Assembly (NCBI GenBank): GCA_039800165.1
Contig: JBDLRH010000150.1
Coordinates: 1-64,000, forward strand
DNA: 64,000 bases
Source of the DNA: JBDLRH01 sp039800165
GTDB taxonomy: Bacteria; Pseudomonadota; Gammaproteobacteria; Burkholderiales; Burkholderiaceae_C
Direction of reading: 5' to 3'
The notes under the pieces are model-generated. The model was not told the origin of the DNA, searched no databases, and worked only from the letters and a program-made list of their open reading frames with translations. The translations under genes were made by a program, and so were the position numbers. Each line of letters starts with the position of its first letter. The first letter of the stretch is position 1. This document shows, piece by piece, positions 1 through 9,037 of the stretch.

Positions 1-51
1 GGCGACGGGCTGCGCGACCTGCTCGACCCGCGCCTGGCGAGGCAGCGATGA
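1..51 (+). CDS. 3' end of an ABC transporter permease (DppC/OppC type), partial
   Basis: Only the last 16 codons are present, ending GDGLRDLLDPRLARQR and TGA. The end is typical of inner-membrane permeases of the dipeptide/oligopeptide/nickel family, whose C-termini often read 'GDGLRD.LDPR'. The stop overlaps the next start (ATGA), so it is the upstream member of the same operon as the two ATPases that follow. The assignment rests on this short tail and on context. Confidence 0.6.
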   Translation, partial: GDGLRDLLDPRLARQR

Positions 52-1046
52 CGTCAGCCACCACGCCGCTGCTGGAGGTGCGCGACCTGCGCGTGACGCT
101 GCGCACGCCGCGCGGGCCGGCTGCTGCGGTGCGTGAGCTGTCCTTCGCGCTGGAGCGCGGGCAAACGCTCGGGCTGGTGGGCGAATCGGGCTGTGGCAAG
201 TCGATCAGCGTGATGGCGTTGATGGGCCTGCTGCCCGAGGGCGCGCAGGTCAGCGGCAGCATCCGCCTGGACGGACAGGAGCTGGTGGGCGCGAGCGACG
301 CCGCGCTGTGCACCCTGCGCGGCCGCCGCATGGCGATGATCTTCCAGGAGCCGATGACCGCGCTGAACCCGGTGCACACCATCGGCCAGCAGGTGGCCGA
401 GCCCATGCGGTTGCACCTGGGCATCGGCGCACGCGAGGCGCGCGAGCGCACGCTGCAGTTGCTGGACCGCGTGGGCATTGCGGATGCGGCGCAGCGGCTC
501 GATGCCTACCCGCACCAGTTCTCGGGCGGGCAACGCCAGCGCATCACGATTGCGATGGCGCTGGCCTGCAACCCCGACCTGCTGATCGCCGACGAGCCCA
601 CCACCGCGCTGGATGTGACCATCCAGCGGCAGATCCTCGACCTGATGGGCGAGTTGGTGGCCGAGCGCGGCATGGCACTCATCCTGATCTCGCACGACCT
701 GGGCGTCATTGCGCGCAACGTGCAGCGCATGATGGTGATGTACGGCGGCGCGGTGGTCGAGCAAGGCAGCACGGCCAGCGTGTTCGGCGCGCACGCACAC
801 CCCTACACCCGCGGCCTGTTCGGTGCGCGGCCGCGCCTGGGCGCACCGCGCGGCACGCGGCTCCTCACCATCCCGGGCAGCGTGCCGGAGCTCGCCGACC
901 TGCCCGCGGGCTGCACCTTCGCCGGCCGCTGCGCACACACCGTGCCGGCCTGCCATACGCAGGTGCCGCAGTGGGTCACGTTCGATGCGGCACATCAGGT
1001 GCGATGCGACCGGCTGGATGCGGTACGCCACGGAGCCACACGGTGA
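48..1046 (+). CDS. Peptide-type ABC transporter ATP-binding protein (DppD/OppD family)
   Basis: First of two ATPases that power import of a peptide or related small solute through an inner-membrane permease pair. At 332 aa it has the family's full length. Walker A GESGCGKS lies at residues 45-52, the signature FSGGQRQ at 158-164 and Walker B LLIADEP at 178-184. The C-terminal tail carries the Cys-rich CTFAGRC...C segment typical of OppD/DppD. The start overlaps the permease stop by 4 bases, and its own stop overlaps the next gene (GTGA). The substrate cannot be read from the sequence; the downstream amidase suggests an amide or a peptide-like compound. Confidence 0.93.
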   Translation: MTSATTPLLEVRDLRVTLRTPRGPAAAVRELSFALERGQTLGLVGESGCGKSISVMALMGLLPEGAQVSGSIRLDGQELVGASDAALCTLRGRRMAMIFQEPMTALNPVHTIGQQVAEPMRLHLGIGAREARERTLQLLDRVGIADAAQRLDAYPHQFSGGQRQRITIAMALACNPDLLIADEPTTALDVTIQRQILDLMGELVAERGMALILISHDLGVIARNVQRMMVMYGGAVVEQGSTASVFGAHAHPYTRGLFGARPRLGAPRGTRLLTIPGSVPELADLPAGCTFAGRCAHTVPACHTQVPQWVTFDAAHQVRCDRLDAVRHGATR

Positions 1047-1900
1047 ACGCCGCTGCGCCCGCCCCTTTGCCGACGCCAGAACCCGCGCTGGTCGAGGCGA
1101 TCGGCCTCACGCGCCGCTTCACCCTGCCGCGCGAGCATCTGTGGAAGCCGCCGCCAGTGGTGGAGGCGCTGCGCGGCGTGAGCTTTCGCATCGAGTCGGG
1201 CCGCAGCCTGGGCATCGTCGGCGAATCGGGCTCGGGCAAGTCGACGCTGGCGCGCATCGTGATGGCGCTGGACACGCCCACCGCCGGCACGGTGCGCTTT
1301 CTTGGGCGCGATCTGCACCTGCTGCCGCCCGACGAGCTGCGCGCGGCGCGTGCCGACTTCCAGATGGTGTTCCAGGACCCGTACGGCTCGCTCGACCCGC
1401 GCCAGAGCATCGAGCGCATCGTGACCGAGCCGCTGGTGGCGCAAGCGGCACAACGCCGGGGCGCACCGCTGCATGCAGAGGAACGCCGCCAGCGCGCGCT
1501 GGACGTGCTGCAGTCGGTGGGCCTGCGCGAGAGCGACCTCGACAAGGTGCCGCACGAGTTCTCGGGCGGGCAGCGCCAGCGCATTGCGATCGCGCGCGCG
1601 CTGATCACCCGCCCGCGCCTGATCGTCGCCGACGAACCCGTGAGCGCGCTCGACGTCTCGGTGCAGGCGCAGGTGCTCAACCTGATGGCCGACCTGCAGG
1701 CGCAGTTCGGCGTGACCTACCTGCTGATCAGCCACGACCTGGCGGTGGTGAACCACCTGTGCGACGAAGTGGCGGTGATGTGGCAAGGGCAGATCGTCGA
1801 GCAGGGCCCGCCCGAGCGGCTGTTCCGCGACCCGCAGCACCCGTACACCCGCACCCTGCTGGAGGCGGTGCCCGATGGGGTGCCTCAGGCCCAACCCTGA
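1043..1900 (+). CDS. Peptide-type ABC transporter ATP-binding protein (DppF/OppF family)
   Basis: Second ATPase of the importer, about 285 aa. Walker A GESGSGKS is at residues 60-67, followed by FQDPYGSLDPR, the signature FSGGQRQRIAIARAL and Walker B LIVADEP. The open frame extends far upstream. The GTG at 1043 is chosen because it overlaps the previous stop (GTGA) and places the domain at the usual distance from the N-terminus. OppD- and OppF-type ATPases act as a heterodimer, so this gene and the one before it are expected to work together. Confidence 0.92.
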   Translation: MNAAAPAPLPTPEPALVEAIGLTRRFTLPREHLWKPPPVVEALRGVSFRIESGRSLGIVGESGSGKSTLARIVMALDTPTAGTVRFLGRDLHLLPPDELRAARADFQMVFQDPYGSLDPRQSIERIVTEPLVAQAAQRRGAPLHAEERRQRALDVLQSVGLRESDLDKVPHEFSGGQRQRIAIARALITRPRLIVADEPVSALDVSVQAQVLNLMADLQAQFGVTYLLISHDLAVVNHLCDEVAVMWQGQIVEQGPPERLFRDPQHPYTRTLLEAVPDGVPQAQP

Positions 1901-1960
1901 GGTCGCCACGCCCCGAGTGTGCGAACATTGTTTTCGCTGTCCAACGATCCGGAGGTTTTC

Positions 1961-3451
1961 ATGATCCAGCGTCGTACCGTTCTCAGCTCGGCCATTGCCG
2001 CCGGCGCCCCCCTTGTGTTGCCCTCGCATGCGCTGGCCCAGGGCCGCAAGGATGCGATCGTGCTGGCCATGGCGCTGGAGCCGCCGGGCCTGGACCCGAC
2101 CGCAGGCGCCGCGTCGGCGATTGCCGAGATCACCCAGTACAACATCTACGAGACGCTGACCAAGATCAACCCCGACGGCACGGTGTCGCCGCTGCTGGCC
2201 GAGGGCTGGGAGGTCTCGCCCGACCTGCGCACCTACACCTTCCGGCTGCGCAAGGGCGTGAAGTTCCACAACGGCGAGCCCTTCAATGCGCAGACGGTGA
2301 AGTTCGCGTTCGAGCGCGCGGGCGACGCCAAGAGCACCAACAAGGACAAGCGCACCTTCGCCAGCATGGAGCGCGTGGCAGCCATCGACGACTTCACCGT
2401 GGTCATCATCAACAAGGAGATCGACCCCGACTTCCTGTTCCTGATGGGCCAGGCCACCGCCATCATCGTCGAGCCCAAGAGCGCCGCCACCAATGCCACG
2501 CAGCCGGTGGGCACCGGCCCGTACCAGCTGGAGAACTGGGTCAAGGGCTCGTCGGTCACGCTGCGCAAGTGGGACGGCTACCGCAACGCGGCGGCCATCA
2601 AGCTCAAGCGCGCCAGCTTCCGCTTCATTTCCGACCCGGCCGCGCAGGTGGCGGCACTGCTGGCCGGCGATGTGGACGCCTTCCCGCGCGTGACGCCGCG
2701 CAGCGTGCCGCAGTTCAAGAACAACCCGAAGTTCCAGGTGCTGTCGGCCGGCTCGCGCGCCAAGACCATCCTCGCCATCAACAACAAGAAGAAGCCGCTG
2801 GACGATGTGCGGGTGCGCCGCGCCATCGCGGCGGCGGTGGACCGCAAGGCCGTCATCCAGGGCGCAGGTGATGGCTACGGCACGCCGATCGGAAGCCACT
2901 ATGTGCCCGGTGCCTTCGGCTACATCGACACCACCGGCGTGAACGCCTTCAACCCCGACCGCGCACGTGCACTGCTCAAGGAAGCGGGCGTGAGCAACCT
3001 CGAGCTGACGATCACCCTGCCGCCGCCGCCGTATGCGCGCCAGGGCGGCGAGGTGATCGCGGCGATGCTCGACAAGGTGGGCATCAAGGCGAAGCTGCAA
3101 AACGTGGAATGGGCGCAGTGGCTCAGCGGCACCTATGGTGCGAAGAACTACGACCTGACCATCATTTCGCATGTGGAGCCTTTCGATCTGGGCAACTTCG
3201 CCAAGCCCGACTACTACTGGAACTACCAGTCGCCGAAGTTCAACGACCTGTACAGCAAGTACAAGAACACCGCGCGCGAGGCCGACCGCAAGAAGCTGAT
3301 CGCCGACATCCAGAAGCTGATTGCCGACGATTGCGTGCACGCCTTCCTGTACCAGCCGCAGTGGGTGAGCGTGGCCAATGCGCGGGTGCGCGGCCTGTGG
3401 AAGGACATGCCGGTGTTCGTCAACGACCTGTCGTCGATGTCGTGGGCCTGA
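1961..3451 (+). CDS. Periplasmic substrate-binding protein of a peptide-type ABC importer (SBP family 5)
   Basis: The binding protein of about 496 aa captures the solute and delivers it to the permeases. The ATG at 1961 is preferred over 1919 because a GGAGG Shine-Dalgarno lies 5 bases upstream (1951-1955). It also gives a clean signal peptide, MIQRRTVLSSAIAAGAP...ALAQG. Family 5 hallmarks are visible: TYTFRLRKGVKFHNGEPFNA near residues 90-110 and GTGPYQLENW in the middle. It sits last among the transport genes of the operon, directly before the amidase. Confidence 0.92.
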   Translation: MIQRRTVLSSAIAAGAPLVLPSHALAQGRKDAIVLAMALEPPGLDPTAGAASAIAEITQYNIYETLTKINPDGTVSPLLAEGWEVSPDLRTYTFRLRKGVKFHNGEPFNAQTVKFAFERAGDAKSTNKDKRTFASMERVAAIDDFTVVIINKEIDPDFLFLMGQATAIIVEPKSAATNATQPVGTGPYQLENWVKGSSVTLRKWDGYRNAAAIKLKRASFRFISDPAAQVAALLAGDVDAFPRVTPRSVPQFKNNPKFQVLSAGSRAKTILAINNKKKPLDDVRVRRAIAAAVDRKAVIQGAGDGYGTPIGSHYVPGAFGYIDTTGVNAFNPDRARALLKEAGVSNLELTITLPPPPYARQGGEVIAAMLDKVGIKAKLQNVEWAQWLSGTYGAKNYDLTIISHVEPFDLGNFAKPDYYWNYQSPKFNDLYSKYKNTAREADRKKLIADIQKLIADDCVHAFLYQPQWVSVANARVRGLWKDMPVFVNDLSSMSWA

Positions 3452-3473
3452 GCGGCAGCCGCACCGTCCACGC

Positions 3474-4886
3474 ATGACTGCACTGCACACACTCGGCGCC
3501 GTCGCGCTGTCCCGGGCCTTCCGCGCCAGGGCGCTGTCCCCGGTCGAGGTCACGCAGGCGGTGCTGGCGCAGGCCGAACGCTGCGAACCGCAGCTGCACG
3601 CCACCTACCTGCTGCGGCCCGAGCAGGCGCTGGCGCAGGCGCGCGCGTCTGAGGAGCGCTGGCGCCGCGGCGCGCCGCTGTCGGATCTGGACGGCGTGCC
3701 GGTCACCATCAAGGACAACATCGCCACCCAGGGCGATCCGATGCCGCTGGGCACCGCCGCCACCAGCGACGCGCCCATGCCCGCCGATGCGCCGCCCGCC
3801 GCGCGGCTGCGCGAGGCTGGCGCCGTGTTCGTCTGCAAGACCACCATGCCCGACTACGGCATGCTGTCCTCGGGCACCTCCAGCTTTCACGCCACCGCGC
3901 GCAACCCGTGGGACGTCAGCAAGACGCCCGGCGGCTCAAGCTCGGGCGCCGGTTCCACCGCAGCGGCAGGCTACGGCCCGATCCACCTGGGCACCGACAT
4001 CGGCGGCTCGATCCGCCTGCCCGCCGGCTGGTGCGGCGTGTTCGGCCTGAAGCCGAGCCTGGGCCGCATCCCGATCGACCCGCCCTACACCGGCCGCGCC
4101 GCCGGGCCGATGACGCGCAGCGTGGCCGACAGCGCCTTCGTGATGCGCTGGCTGAGCCTGCCCGATGCGCGCGACTCCATGAGCCTGCCTGCGCAGGACA
4201 TCGCCTGGAGCGAGGTCAGCGCCGACGATGCCGACGCGCGCTGCGTGGCGTCGCTCAAGGGCCTGCGCATCGGCTTGCTGCTCGACGCGGGTTGCGGGCT
4301 GCCGGTGGACCCGCAGGTGCGCGCGGCCATCGAGCAGGCGGCACGCGTGTTCGAAGCGGCAGGCGCCAGCGTCGAGCCGATGCAGCCCTTCCTGACCCGC
4401 GAGATGCTCGACGGCATGGACCACTTCTGGCGCATGCGCTCGCATGTGGACATGAAGGCACTGCCGCCCGAGCGCGAAGCGAAGGTGCTGCCCTACATCC
4501 GCGCCTGGGCGCACAGCGCCGACGGCATGGGCGGCGAGGCGGTGTTCCGCGCGCAGCACCAGTTCTACCTGACACGCATGGCCACGGTGAAGGCCACCAG
4601 CCGCCTTGACTACGTGATCTCGCCCACCTCGCCGGTCACCGCCTTCAACGCCGACTGGCCCTCGCCCACCAACGACCCGATGCGGCCACTGGAGCACATC
4701 GCCTTCACCGTGCCCTTCAACATGTCGGAGCAGCCGGCTGCGTCTGTCAACTGCGGCTACAGCAGCACCGGGCTGCCGATCGGGCTGCAGATTGCCGGTG
4801 CGCGCTTTGACGACCTGGGGGTGCTGCGCGTCTCGCGCGCGTTCGAGGCACTGCGCGGCCCGCAGCGGCCGTGGCCGATGGACTGA
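3474..4886 (+). CDS. Amidase (amidase-signature family)
   Basis: Cytoplasmic amide hydrolase of about 470 aa with the Ser-cisSer-Lys triad. Lys80 is in VTIKDN, the cis-Ser loop is GGSSSGAGS at 153-161, and the nucleophile Ser179 is in TDIGGSIRLPAG. The ATG at 3474 lies 22 bases after the binding-protein stop and begins the conserved helix TALHTLGAVALSRAF. Its position at the end of a peptide-type importer operon suggests that it acts on the imported amide, though the substrate is unknown. It converges on coaD. Confidence 0.92.
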   Translation: MTALHTLGAVALSRAFRARALSPVEVTQAVLAQAERCEPQLHATYLLRPEQALAQARASEERWRRGAPLSDLDGVPVTIKDNIATQGDPMPLGTAATSDAPMPADAPPAARLREAGAVFVCKTTMPDYGMLSSGTSSFHATARNPWDVSKTPGGSSSGAGSTAAAGYGPIHLGTDIGGSIRLPAGWCGVFGLKPSLGRIPIDPPYTGRAAGPMTRSVADSAFVMRWLSLPDARDSMSLPAQDIAWSEVSADDADARCVASLKGLRIGLLLDAGCGLPVDPQVRAAIEQAARVFEAAGASVEPMQPFLTREMLDGMDHFWRMRSHVDMKALPPEREAKVLPYIRAWAHSADGMGGEAVFRAQHQFYLTRMATVKATSRLDYVISPTSPVTAFNADWPSPTNDPMRPLEHIAFTVPFNMSEQPAASVNCGYSSTGLPIGLQIAGARFDDLGVLRVSRAFEALRGPQRPWPMD

Positions 4887-4925
4887 AGGCCTACCCGGCC
4901 CGGCGCCGTCGCCGCCACCGCCGCT

Positions 4926-5426
4926 TCAGGCCGCCGGCTTGCTGGCAAGCTTCTCGCGCAGGCGCTGCACTACCAGCGGCGAGACGAACTTGTCGACCTC
5001 GCCACCGAGCGTGGCGATCTCGCGCACCAGCGTGCTGCTGATGAACTGGTAGTGGTCGCCCGGTGTGAGGAACACCGTCTCGACGTCGGGCGCCAGCGCG
5101 CGGTTCATGCCGGCGAGCTGGAACTCGTAGTCGAAGTCGGTCACCGCGCGCAGGCCGCGCACCATCGCCTTGCCGCCGCGCTGCACCACGAAGTCGCGCA
5201 CCAGGCCTTCGAGCGGCTCCACCGACACCTGCGGATAGGGCTTGACCAGCTCGCGCACCATGTCCATGCGCTCTTGCAGGCTGAACATCGTGCGCTTGTG
5301 GTGCGCCACCGCCACACCGACGATCACCTTGTCGAACAGCTGCGCGGTGCGCCGGACCACGTCCTCGTGCCCCAGCGTCATCGGGTCGAAGGTGCCGGGG
5401 TAGACGGCAATCACGTTTCGGGACAT
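4926..5426 (-). CDS. coaD: Phosphopantetheine adenylyltransferase
   Basis: Catalyses the fourth step of coenzyme A synthesis, joining 4'-phosphopantetheine and ATP to give dephospho-CoA. The 166-aa protein has the nucleotidyltransferase motif YPGTFDPMTLGH (residues 9-20). It also has the conserved MVRGLRAVTDFDYEFQLAGMN segment, and ISSTLVREIA near residues 129-138. The start at 5426 gives the canonical length; a longer open frame upstream is non-coding. It lies downstream of rsmD, an order common in betaproteobacteria. Confidence 0.97.
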   Translation of the reverse strand: MSRNVIAVYPGTFDPMTLGHEDVVRRTAQLFDKVIVGVAVAHHKRTMFSLQERMDMVRELVKPYPQVSVEPLEGLVRDFVVQRGGKAMVRGLRAVTDFDYEFQLAGMNRALAPDVETVFLTPGDHYQFISSTLVREIATLGGEVDKFVSPLVVQRLREKLASKPAA

Positions 5427-5481
5427 GGACTTCTCCTGCGCACGCAGGTGCTGCGCGCCGTGGTCATCAAACCTGCGGCGG

Positions 5482-5487
5482 ATTATG
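5482..5487 (-). promoter_or_regulatory. Possible -10 element upstream of coaD
   Basis: On the minus strand the sequence reads CATAATCCGCCG, resembling the TATAATCCGCGG promoter blocks at 45715-45731 and 60237-60253. It lies at the end of rsmD, about 56 bases before the coaD start. It may give coaD its own transcript. Confidence 0.35.
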
Positions 5488-6070
5488 CAGCCCGTGCCAA
5501 CAGGTGCGCGTGCACCGCGCCGGCCTTGCGATGGCGCAACAAGTGGTAACCCAGTGGCTGCAGTGCGGCTTCGTCCCAGGGCGCGGGCGCCTCCAGATAC
5601 ACCCGGCCCTCGGGCTTGAGGGCCGCGCTCACGGCCTGCAGCGCGGGGCCGAACAGCTCGGACGCATAAGGTGGATCGATGAAAGCGAGGTCGATGGAGC
5701 CCGGTGCCAGCGCACGCGCCAGCGCCACGCCGTCGCCCCGCTGCACCCGCACCTGCCGCGCACCCAGCCGCGTGCATGAGGCGTTGAGCGACTTCACCAG
5801 CGCTGCATCGGTCTCGAACATCAGCACCGACAGCGCGCCGCGCGATGCGGCCTCCAGGCCCAGTGCGCCGCTGCCGGCGAACAGGTCGACGCAGTGCCAG
5901 CCGCTCAGGTCCTGGCCCAGCCAGTTGAACAGCGTCTCGCGCACCCGGTCGGGCGTGGGCCGCAGGCCAGGCACATCGGCCACCGGCAGCAGCGTGCGCC
6001 GCCACAGGCCGCCGATGATGCGCACCTTGTGCGGCGCCGACGCCGCCACGGCTTCAGGACGGCGTGGCAC
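5483..6070 (-). CDS. rsmD: 16S rRNA (guanine(966)-N(2))-methyltransferase
   Basis: Methylates G966 of 16S rRNA during 30S assembly. The core reads KVRIIGGLWRRTLLPV, then TPDRVRETLFNWL, the SAM-binding DLFAGSGALGLEAASRGA and the catalytic motif FIDPPYAS (DPPY). The GTG at 6070 is chosen because it gives the usual VPRRP... N-terminus; it overlaps the upstream M16 stop by 17 bases. A second in-frame GTG at 6049 is also possible. It is probably co-transcribed with the M16 genes upstream and coaD downstream. Confidence 0.93.
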   Translation of the reverse strand: MPRRPEAVAASAPHKVRIIGGLWRRTLLPVADVPGLRPTPDRVRETLFNWLGQDLSGWHCVDLFAGSGALGLEAASRGALSVLMFETDAALVKSLNASCTRLGARQVRVQRGDGVALARALAPGSIDLAFIDPPYASELFGPALQAVSAALKPEGRVYLEAPAPWDEAALQPLGYHLLRHRKAGAVHAHLLARAA

Positions 6071-7394
6071 CCACCACCACCACCACGCTGCGCTGCGGCT
6101 GCAGCTTGCGCGCAAAAGCTGCGCGGATGTCGGCCACGCTCACCCGTGCCACCTGCTGCGTCCAGGTCTGCAGGTAGTCCAGCGGCAGGTCGTTCCATGC
6201 GATCGCCGAGATGTTGTCCAGCAGCTTGGCGTTGCTGTCGATGCGCAGCGCAAAGCCGCCGATCAGGTTGTCCTTGGCGGCCTGGAGCTCGGCCTCGGTC
6301 GGGCCGTCGGCCACGAAGCGCTCGAGCACCTCACGTGCCACCCCCACCGCCTGCCGCGCCTGGTCGGGCCGCGTCTGCAGGCCCACGGTGAAGGCGCCCG
6401 CATGCAGGCCCGGGGCGAAGAAGCTGTAGACGCTGTAGCTCAGGCCGCGCTTTTCGCGCACCTCGCCGTACAGGCGCGAGACAAAGCCGCCGCCGCCCAG
6501 GATGTGGTTGCCGACCGTCAGCGCGAAGAAGTCAGGGTCGTTGCGCTTGAAGCCGGGCTGGCCGATCAGCACATGGGCCTGTGCCGACTCGAACGGCACG
6601 ATCTGCTCGACCGGCGCGGACAGCGGCGACACCTCGGCCACCGCAGGCAGCGGCGCGCAACCACGGCCGTCGTCGCGCGGCAGTTGCGCCAGCAGGGTGC
6701 GCACCAGCTCGTCGGCCTGCGCACGGGTGACCGCACCCACGATGCTCACCCGTGCGCGGCAGGCCTGCAGGTGGTTGCGATGCCAGGTCTGCATGTCGGC
6801 CACGCCGATGCGCTCGAGCGTCTCGGGCGTGGCCTCTGCACCGTACGGATGGCTGCCGAACACCGCGCGGGTGAAGCGGCGGCTGGCGATGGTGCCCGGG
6901 CGGGTGCCCGCTTCCTTGTAGGCGGCAGAGATGCGCTCGCGCTCGCGCTGCCACACATCGGCCGGAAACGCCGGGTGCCCGAGCTGGCGCGCCGCCAGCC
7001 GCACCGAGGCATCAAGCAGGTCGCGGTAGGTCAGCGAGCGCAGCAGGAAGCTCATGCGGTCAAGGCTCGAGCGCGCGACCAGGCTAGCGCCCAGGTCGGT
7101 CCAGGCCTCGGCCAGCTGGTTCTCATCCAGCGCGGCTTGCGTGCCTGCCGCGCGAAGGCCGCGCGACAGCATCGACGCACTGGCCGCCGCCAGACCGGCC
7201 TGCGCCGCCGGGTCGCGCCGGCTGCCGGCGTCGAAGTCGATCTGCACGTCCACCATCGGGATGGCCGGGCTTTCCGCCAGCCACACGCGCGCGCCGCTGG
7301 GCTGGGTCCAGTGCTGCAGCTGCAGCGAAGCCTGTGCGGGCGCAGCCACCCACAGCCACAGCAGGGCCAGCAGCGCAGTCTTGATCGGATGCAT
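6054..7394 (-). CDS. M16-family peptidase-like protein, zinc site degenerate
   Basis: A secreted or periplasmic protein of about 446 aa with signal peptide MHPIKTALLALLWLWVAAPAQA. It has the two-lobe M16 fold: the N-terminal SGARVWLAESPAIPMVDVQIDFDAGSRRDP strand region and a C-terminal R/Y pair region (RGLSYSVYSFFAP). The HxxEH zinc motif expected after 'AGLA' is replaced (AQAGLAAASASML), so it is predicted to be catalytically inactive. Its neighbour at 7408-9009 retains HVLEH. Known M16B pairs combine one active and one inactive subunit, so these two probably form a heterodimer. Confidence 0.88.
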   Translation of the reverse strand: MHPIKTALLALLWLWVAAPAQASLQLQHWTQPSGARVWLAESPAIPMVDVQIDFDAGSRRDPAAQAGLAAASASMLSRGLRAAGTQAALDENQLAEAWTDLGASLVARSSLDRMSFLLRSLTYRDLLDASVRLAARQLGHPAFPADVWQRERERISAAYKEAGTRPGTIASRRFTRAVFGSHPYGAEATPETLERIGVADMQTWHRNHLQACRARVSIVGAVTRAQADELVRTLLAQLPRDDGRGCAPLPAVAEVSPLSAPVEQIVPFESAQAHVLIGQPGFKRNDPDFFALTVGNHILGGGGFVSRLYGEVREKRGLSYSVYSFFAPGLHAGAFTVGLQTRPDQARQAVGVAREVLERFVADGPTEAELQAAKDNLIGGFALRIDSNAKLLDNISAIAWNDLPLDYLQTWTQQVARVSVADIRAAFARKLQPQRSVVVVVGATPS

Positions 7395-7407
7395 TCGTGT
7401 TCTCCCT

Positions 7408-9009
7408 TCAGTGCCGCGCGGGTGCGCTGGTGCCCGTGGCACCCACACCGGCAGACGAACCCGCAGCAGCAGCCGCAGCATTGGGCAGGCGCACGCGGCG
7501 CTTGCCTTCCATCGGCTGCGGACGCAGCACCCCCACGGTGAGCTGGTCATCGCCGAAATAGCGCTGCGCGACCGACTTGACCTGCTCGGCCGTCACCGCG
7601 CGCAGCCGGGCGATCGCCTGCTCACCTGCGTCGAGCGGCAGGCCCATCGACCAGAACACGCCGAGCTCGCGCGCCTGGTTCATCACCGAATCCAGCTTGT
7701 ACACCTCCGACGCCACCCACTGCGTCTTCACGCGGTTGAGCTCGGCCTCGCTCACGCCGTCGCGTGCAATGCGGGCCACTTCGGCGCGCAGCGCGGCCTC
7801 GAGCTGCTCGGGTGTCTTGCCCGGTGCGGGGATGCCTGCCAGGCCGAAGGTCTGCGGGCCACGCGCCCACAGGCCTGCCCAGGCGCTGGCCGAGTCGGCC
7901 ACCCGGTCGCTGCCCTGCTCCAGCGCACGGTTGAGCCGCGCACCGGTGTGGCCATCAAGCACCGCGGCCAGCACCACCAGCGCCAGCGCGTCGTCGTTGT
8001 CGGCGGTGCGCTCGAAGCTGCTCAGGCGCGGCGTGCGAAACGACAGCGCCACATAGGCCTGCTCGGCCGGCCACTTGAATTCGATGCGGCGCATGCCCGA
8101 CTGCGGCAACTCCTCGCGCGGCTTGCGCTGCGGCAGCGCGCGCGCCGGAATGGCGCCGTAGTGCTTTTCGGCCAGTCGCCGCACCTCGGCCGGGTCCACA
8201 TCGCCTGCCACCACCACGGCCGCATTGGCGGGCACATACCAGCGGCGATAGAAATCGCGCACGTCCTCGGGCGTCATCGCATCCAGGTCGTTCATCCAGC
8301 CGACGATCGGCCGGCGATACGGTGACGCGATGAAGGTGGTGGCGTTGAGCTGCTCGTACAGCAGCGCACGCGGGCTGTCTTCGGTGCGCAGGCGGCGCTC
8401 TTCCTTGACGACCTCGATCTCGCGGCGGAATTCCTCGTCGGCCCACTGGTTGTGCATGAAGCGGTCGGCCTCCAGGCGCATCACCTCCTCAAGATGCGCC
8501 GACGGGATCTGCTGGAAGTAGCCGGTGTAGTCACGGCTGGTGAAGGCGTTCTCGCGGCCGCCCAGCGCAGACACGCGGCGCGAGTACTCGCCCACGCCCA
8601 GCGTCCTGGTGCCCTTGAACATCATGTGCTCGAGCACATGCGCCACGCCGCTGGTGCCGTCCACTTCATCGATCGAGCCGGCCCGCACCCACAGCATGTG
8701 CACCGCCGTCGGCGCGCGCCGGTCGGGCTTGACGATCACGGTCAGGCCGTTGGACAGGGTGAACTGCACCGGTTGCGAAGCGGCCGCAGCGGTTGAGGCA
8801 GGGCCCGATACCGCACCAGGGGCAACGGTGGACGGTGCCGCGCCTGGGGGTGTGGCTGAGGCCGAAGCCACGGCCACGGCAGCCAGTGCTGCCAGCACAG
8901 CGGCGCAGACCCGAGCTGCCGAGGTAGCCACACCGCGCAAGGCGGTGGCGCGCGGCGGCGGCAGCGGCAGGCCGTTGGCGGGGCGTGTGGTGCTTGAGAT
9001 GCGTTTCAT
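7408..9009 (-). CDS. M16-family zinc metallopeptidase (active subunit)
   Basis: About 533 aa. It has a signal-like hydrophobic N-terminus (AARVCAAVLAALAAVAVASAS) and an Ala/Pro/Ser-rich linker. The peptidase domain contains GVAHVLEHMMFKGT, the inverted zinc motif HxxEH, with a downstream glutamate in EVVKEERRLRTEDSP. The start at 9009 (MKRISSTT) sits 28 bases from the divergent ftsY start. The C-terminus is a low-complexity Ala/Gly tail. It is co-oriented with the degenerate M16 gene 13 bases downstream and probably supplies the catalytic half of a heterodimer. Confidence 0.92.
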   Translation of the reverse strand: MKRISSTTRPANGLPLPPPRATALRGVATSAARVCAAVLAALAAVAVASASATPPGAAPSTVAPGAVSGPASTAAAASQPVQFTLSNGLTVIVKPDRRAPTAVHMLWVRAGSIDEVDGTSGVAHVLEHMMFKGTRTLGVGEYSRRVSALGGRENAFTSRDYTGYFQQIPSAHLEEVMRLEADRFMHNQWADEEFRREIEVVKEERRLRTEDSPRALLYEQLNATTFIASPYRRPIVGWMNDLDAMTPEDVRDFYRRWYVPANAAVVVAGDVDPAEVRRLAEKHYGAIPARALPQRKPREELPQSGMRRIEFKWPAEQAYVALSFRTPRLSSFERTADNDDALALVVLAAVLDGHTGARLNRALEQGSDRVADSASAWAGLWARGPQTFGLAGIPAPGKTPEQLEAALRAEVARIARDGVSEAELNRVKTQWVASEVYKLDSVMNQARELGVFWSMGLPLDAGEQAIARLRAVTAEQVKSVAQRYFGDDQLTVGVLRPQPMEGKRRVRLPNAAAAAAGSSAGVGATGTSAPARH

Positions 9010-9037
9010 AGAATCGAATGATTCCAGAAACGCCTGA

